A stretch of DNA of 8,733 nucleotides from positions 1 to 8,733 of the forward strand of contig NZ_UPZP01000093.1 of assembly GCF_900538805.1 (NCBI RefSeq), given 5' to 3'. The DNA comes from an uncultured Dialister sp. GTDB lineage: Bacteria > Bacillota > Negativicutes > Veillonellales > Dialisteraceae. The position numbers and the translations under genes are program-made. The notes under the pieces were generated by a model, which was given only the letters and a program-made list of their open reading frames with translations, did not search any database and had not been told where the DNA came from. Positions 7,701 through 8,733 of the stretch are shown here, piece after piece. Positions within the stretch are counted from its first letter, which is position 1, and each line of letters starts with the position of its first letter.

Positions 7701-8500
7701 TCAATGCTGGCCTTTCCGCTGCCGGTGAGGGAAAATTTCATGGTGCTCACCAGAGAATCAATGACCGCTTTCCCGTCCTTCATGAAATAGGTGGAAATCA
7801 CATCGGACAGGGTGGGCATGCCAAGGCTCATGTCCGGAGAACCGTTGGCAAATACCGGAAGCACATGGTATCCCTGTTTTTCCGCTTCCTCTATGAAAGC
7901 ATTCTGGTAGGACAAATCCCCCCAGATCCATTCTTCTCTGTAAAACAGGAGGCCCATAACCGGCTTTCCGTCGCCGGAAAATTTCTGAAGGAAGGAAGAA
8001 AGGTCCGTGGTGAAACCGGTGTCACTGTCCCTGTCGTAAATGCCGGCCCAGGTATAGCTCTGGGGCGCCGGCGGCTCTGCCATGGACTTGTCAAAAAGAG
8101 AAGACCCATAGAGCCAGAGATTTTTGAAATTTTCCATGCCGCCGTAGAGGCAGTATTCCCGGAACCGTTTCATCATATCATCGGTGAGGGCTCCGCTGTG
8201 CTCCGCTGTATCTCCGTCCACCGCATCCACAAAGTAAGGAATCCCCGACTTTTCAAGGAAACTGCGGCAATCCTTCCAGAAACGGGATTTCAGCCCGTTC
8301 TTCATGAGGTGAATCATCACCAGGGAAGCGCCCTTCATCTTCCTCTCCCAGGACCGGTCCCAGTCACTGGTCCGTTCCAGAAAAACAGGAATACAGAGGT
8401 CCGAAATCCTCCCATCCTCCTGCAGTGCATCGCAGGCCTTCTTAATGGCCGCATATCGTCTGTCATGGTTCGTCATGTAAATAATCTTAATATCATCCAT
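4775..8500 (-). CDS. cobN: CobN/BchH-family metal chelatase large subunit (cobaltochelatase CobN-like)
   Basis: A 1241-residue protein, a normal CobN length, with no signal peptide or membrane segment, so cytoplasmic. Family blocks seen: the HMGTHG...EWLPGK block at residues 534-547 (the conserved His/Glu stretch of CobN and BchH), GEGMIAKRR at 576-584, GRNFYGVDP at 837-845 (CobN-like, not BchH-like), LWSGPNMRSSGQDIAE at about 883-898, RISGLFRD at 937-944, FHGGM at 1083-1087 and HGYKGA at 1141-1146. The C-terminus is a short acidic tail (EDDGDDDE). In this family the large subunit binds the tetrapyrrole and metal, while the I and D subunits supply ATP-driven force; both are encoded downstream. 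The ATG start has GAGG 5 nt upstream. It is the first gene of the group and overlaps the radical SAM gene. Family assignment is firm. The substrate is not: CobN homologues in anaerobes are often annotated as cobaltochelatase without proof, and HmuS, a CobN-like protein of Bacteroidota, is linked to haem use. Confidence 0.93.
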   Translation of the reverse strand: MDDIKIIYMTNHDRRYAAIKKACDALQEDGRISDLCIPVFLERTSDWDRSWERKMKGASLVMIHLMKNGLKSRFWKDCRSFLEKSGIPYFVDAVDGDTAEHSGALTDDMMKRFREYCLYGGMENFKNLWLYGSSLFDKSMAEPPAPQSYTWAGIYDRDSDTGFTTDLSSFLQKFSGDGKPVMGLLFYREEWIWGDLSYQNAFIEEAEKQGYHVLPVFANGSPDMSLGMPTLSDVISTYFMKDGKAVIDSLVSTMKFSLTGSGKASIDTLKKLGVPLLTAYTLLVSEKEWRDNGEGLNAIETSIAAAMPELDGVIHGVPIAGRVKKDDGTVEFKPIPERITRMVGKAGKWAALHKMKNSDKKIALIFHNYPAKNSNIGSASGLDTMESAIRLMTRMKDEGYTIDFIPETTEKFIELMTSHATNDISMMTEKQAEECQKLSAKDYVDFFHTLGENAQKKMEEEWGKAPGDVMISEKGNILVPGTMDGNMFLTVQPSRQYGMDPSKAYHDPYIAPTHQYLAFYYWLRHVWKADAVIHMGTHGNLEWLPGKSVGLDEESYPDIALGDLPNVYPYHMTITGEGMIAKRRAAGCLIGYVPAPVSDAGAYDEIEELEKTLDEYAHMKETGSGADDMERAILNLVKKAKLDQDLPYKEGEDFDTYVGSVHNYIEELKDSEVHVGLHILGQPLEGDLLTDGILQLLRLSNDKVPSIYDLWAEKYHTTLDTIQSRSSEVDEDMKCTYGELMSRIRKEAKAVIKAVQDGGFTEEAVSKALSLPEAEGVREWKEKLEGLLYFVIHEIYPRIERTTEEMDHTLDALDGRYVEPGPSGSPNAGGVSLLPSGRNFYGVDPRTMPSPTGWRLGVKLGDKMIEKFIADQGKYPENIGMVLWSGPNMRSSGQDIAEFLYMLGIRPVWQKGSLKVSDLEVIPLSELKRPRIDVTGRISGLFRDTLPQLAELMDKAVLLAASQDESDEDNFIRKHVKEDTKLMEDEGVDADDAWRNAAFRIFGDAPGTYGAGVNTVLDSKNWQNEDDLANVYVRWGGHVFGGGNRGVFKPELFKKRLSSLDLTVKNEENHESNILSSDDYNAFHGGMIAAVKSLGGKTPQSYVGDSTNRSAVGVKTVQEEMKRVFRSESMNPKFIEGLMKHGYKGATDLANRLSISFQWDATSGVMDDWMYEQYAKKYALDPKMQQWMKKVNPWALQNMAETLLEADQRKMWNAGDEMKEELQQLYLSVEGELEDDGDDDE

Positions 8501-8529
8501 ACATACCTCTTTCTTTAGAGACTTCAGGA

Positions 8530-8722
8530 CACGCCGTTGGCGTGAGGGTTCATAGGGTTCAGCGCCCTTTGGGCGCGAAAGGTTCTGAAGATGGACCGGC
8601 CTGGGGCCGGAGGGTTCGGAGGGGAAGGTTCTTAAGTTTGACGGGGCTTTCGCCCCGAAGGTTCTTAGGTTTGACGCAGCCTGTGGCTGCGAGGGTTGTG
8701 GATAGCCGCCTTTGGCGGCTAT
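8530..8722. repeat. Array of six short hairpins upstream of cobN
   Basis: Six perfect inverted repeats follow one another: 8530-8544 (CACGCC, loop GTT), 8562-8576 (GCGCCC, loop TTT), 8596-8610 (CCGGCC, loop TGG), 8642-8657 (CGGGGC, loop TTTC), 8675-8691 (CGCAGCC, loop TGT) and 8702-8722 (ATAGCCGCC, loop TTT). Stem sequences differ but pairing is complete in each. Loop centres are about 32, 34, 47, 33 and 29 nt apart. Linkers repeat G-rich words: AGGGTTC occurs at several places, and a 20-nt linker, GAAGGTTCTTAAGTTTGACG at 8624-8643, recurs at 8657-8676 with one mismatch. The array starts 29 nt upstream of the cobN ATG and may continue past the window end. No clear -10/-35 pair is seen between it and cobN, so it may lie in the transcribed leader. 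Function unknown. Confidence 0.75.
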
Positions 8723-8733
8723 GCTTATAAAGT

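Noticed and set aside
6077..8518. Long open frame of 813 codons on the plus strand
   Set aside because: It lies wholly opposite cobN, whose protein matches a known family end to end; the plus frame gives no recognisable domains and is an antisense shadow.
8530..8733. CRISPR-like array because of the roughly 33-nt rhythm and repeated linker
   Set aside because: Only two linker copies are nearly identical, the intervening segments are themselves inverted repeats, and no cas gene is present.
8723..8733. TTATAA at the right edge as a -10 box for cobN
   Set aside because: It is cut by the window end, so no -35 can be tested, and AT-rich hexamers like this are common.

Overview
The window carries one leftward (minus-strand) gene group of four intact genes. 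In order of transcription they are: a full-length CobN/BchH-family metallochelatase large subunit (8500 to 4775); a radical SAM protein with a complete SPASM domain that overlaps the end of cobN (4782 to 3721); a ChlI/BchI-type AAA+ ATPase (3460 to 2432); and a ChlD/BchD-type AAA+ plus von Willebrand A subunit that overlaps the end of the ATPase gene (2442 to 523). A 12-bp stem-loop with a T-run follows the last stop codon by 2 nt and closes the group. No coding gene is supported on the plus strand.

The CobN-like, ChlI-like and ChlD-like proteins are the three parts of an ATP-driven class I tetrapyrrole metal chelatase. The large subunit binds the tetrapyrrole and metal, and the I and D subunits form the ATPase motor. 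The fourth protein is unusual here: a twitch/SPASM radical SAM enzyme translationally coupled to the large subunit. The window has no cobalamin, chlorophyll or haem biosynthesis gene and no transporter, so the substrate (cobalt insertion into a corrinoid, another metallation, or metal removal from a tetrapyrrole such as haem) cannot be read from the sequence.

The three non-coding stretches (1-522, 3461-3720, 8501-8733) are not ordinary spacers. Each contains a run of short perfect hairpins (5-9 bp stems, 3-4 nt loops) whose stem sequences differ from one another while complementarity is kept. They are joined by recurring G-rich linkers of the AGGGTTC / AGGGTTGTGG kind. The gap before the ATPase gene also has five tandem 8-bp units close to its ribosome site. 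Positions 6-203 form a separate cluster of stem-loops that could be a structured RNA of a class I do not recognise.

The AGGAGG-type ribosome sites, moderately high GC, anaerobe-style combination of CobN with ChlI/ChlD, and hairpin-rich spacers suggest a gut or oral Bacillota, most plausibly a Negativicutes such as Dialister. That placement is an impression and not proven by any marker gene in the window.
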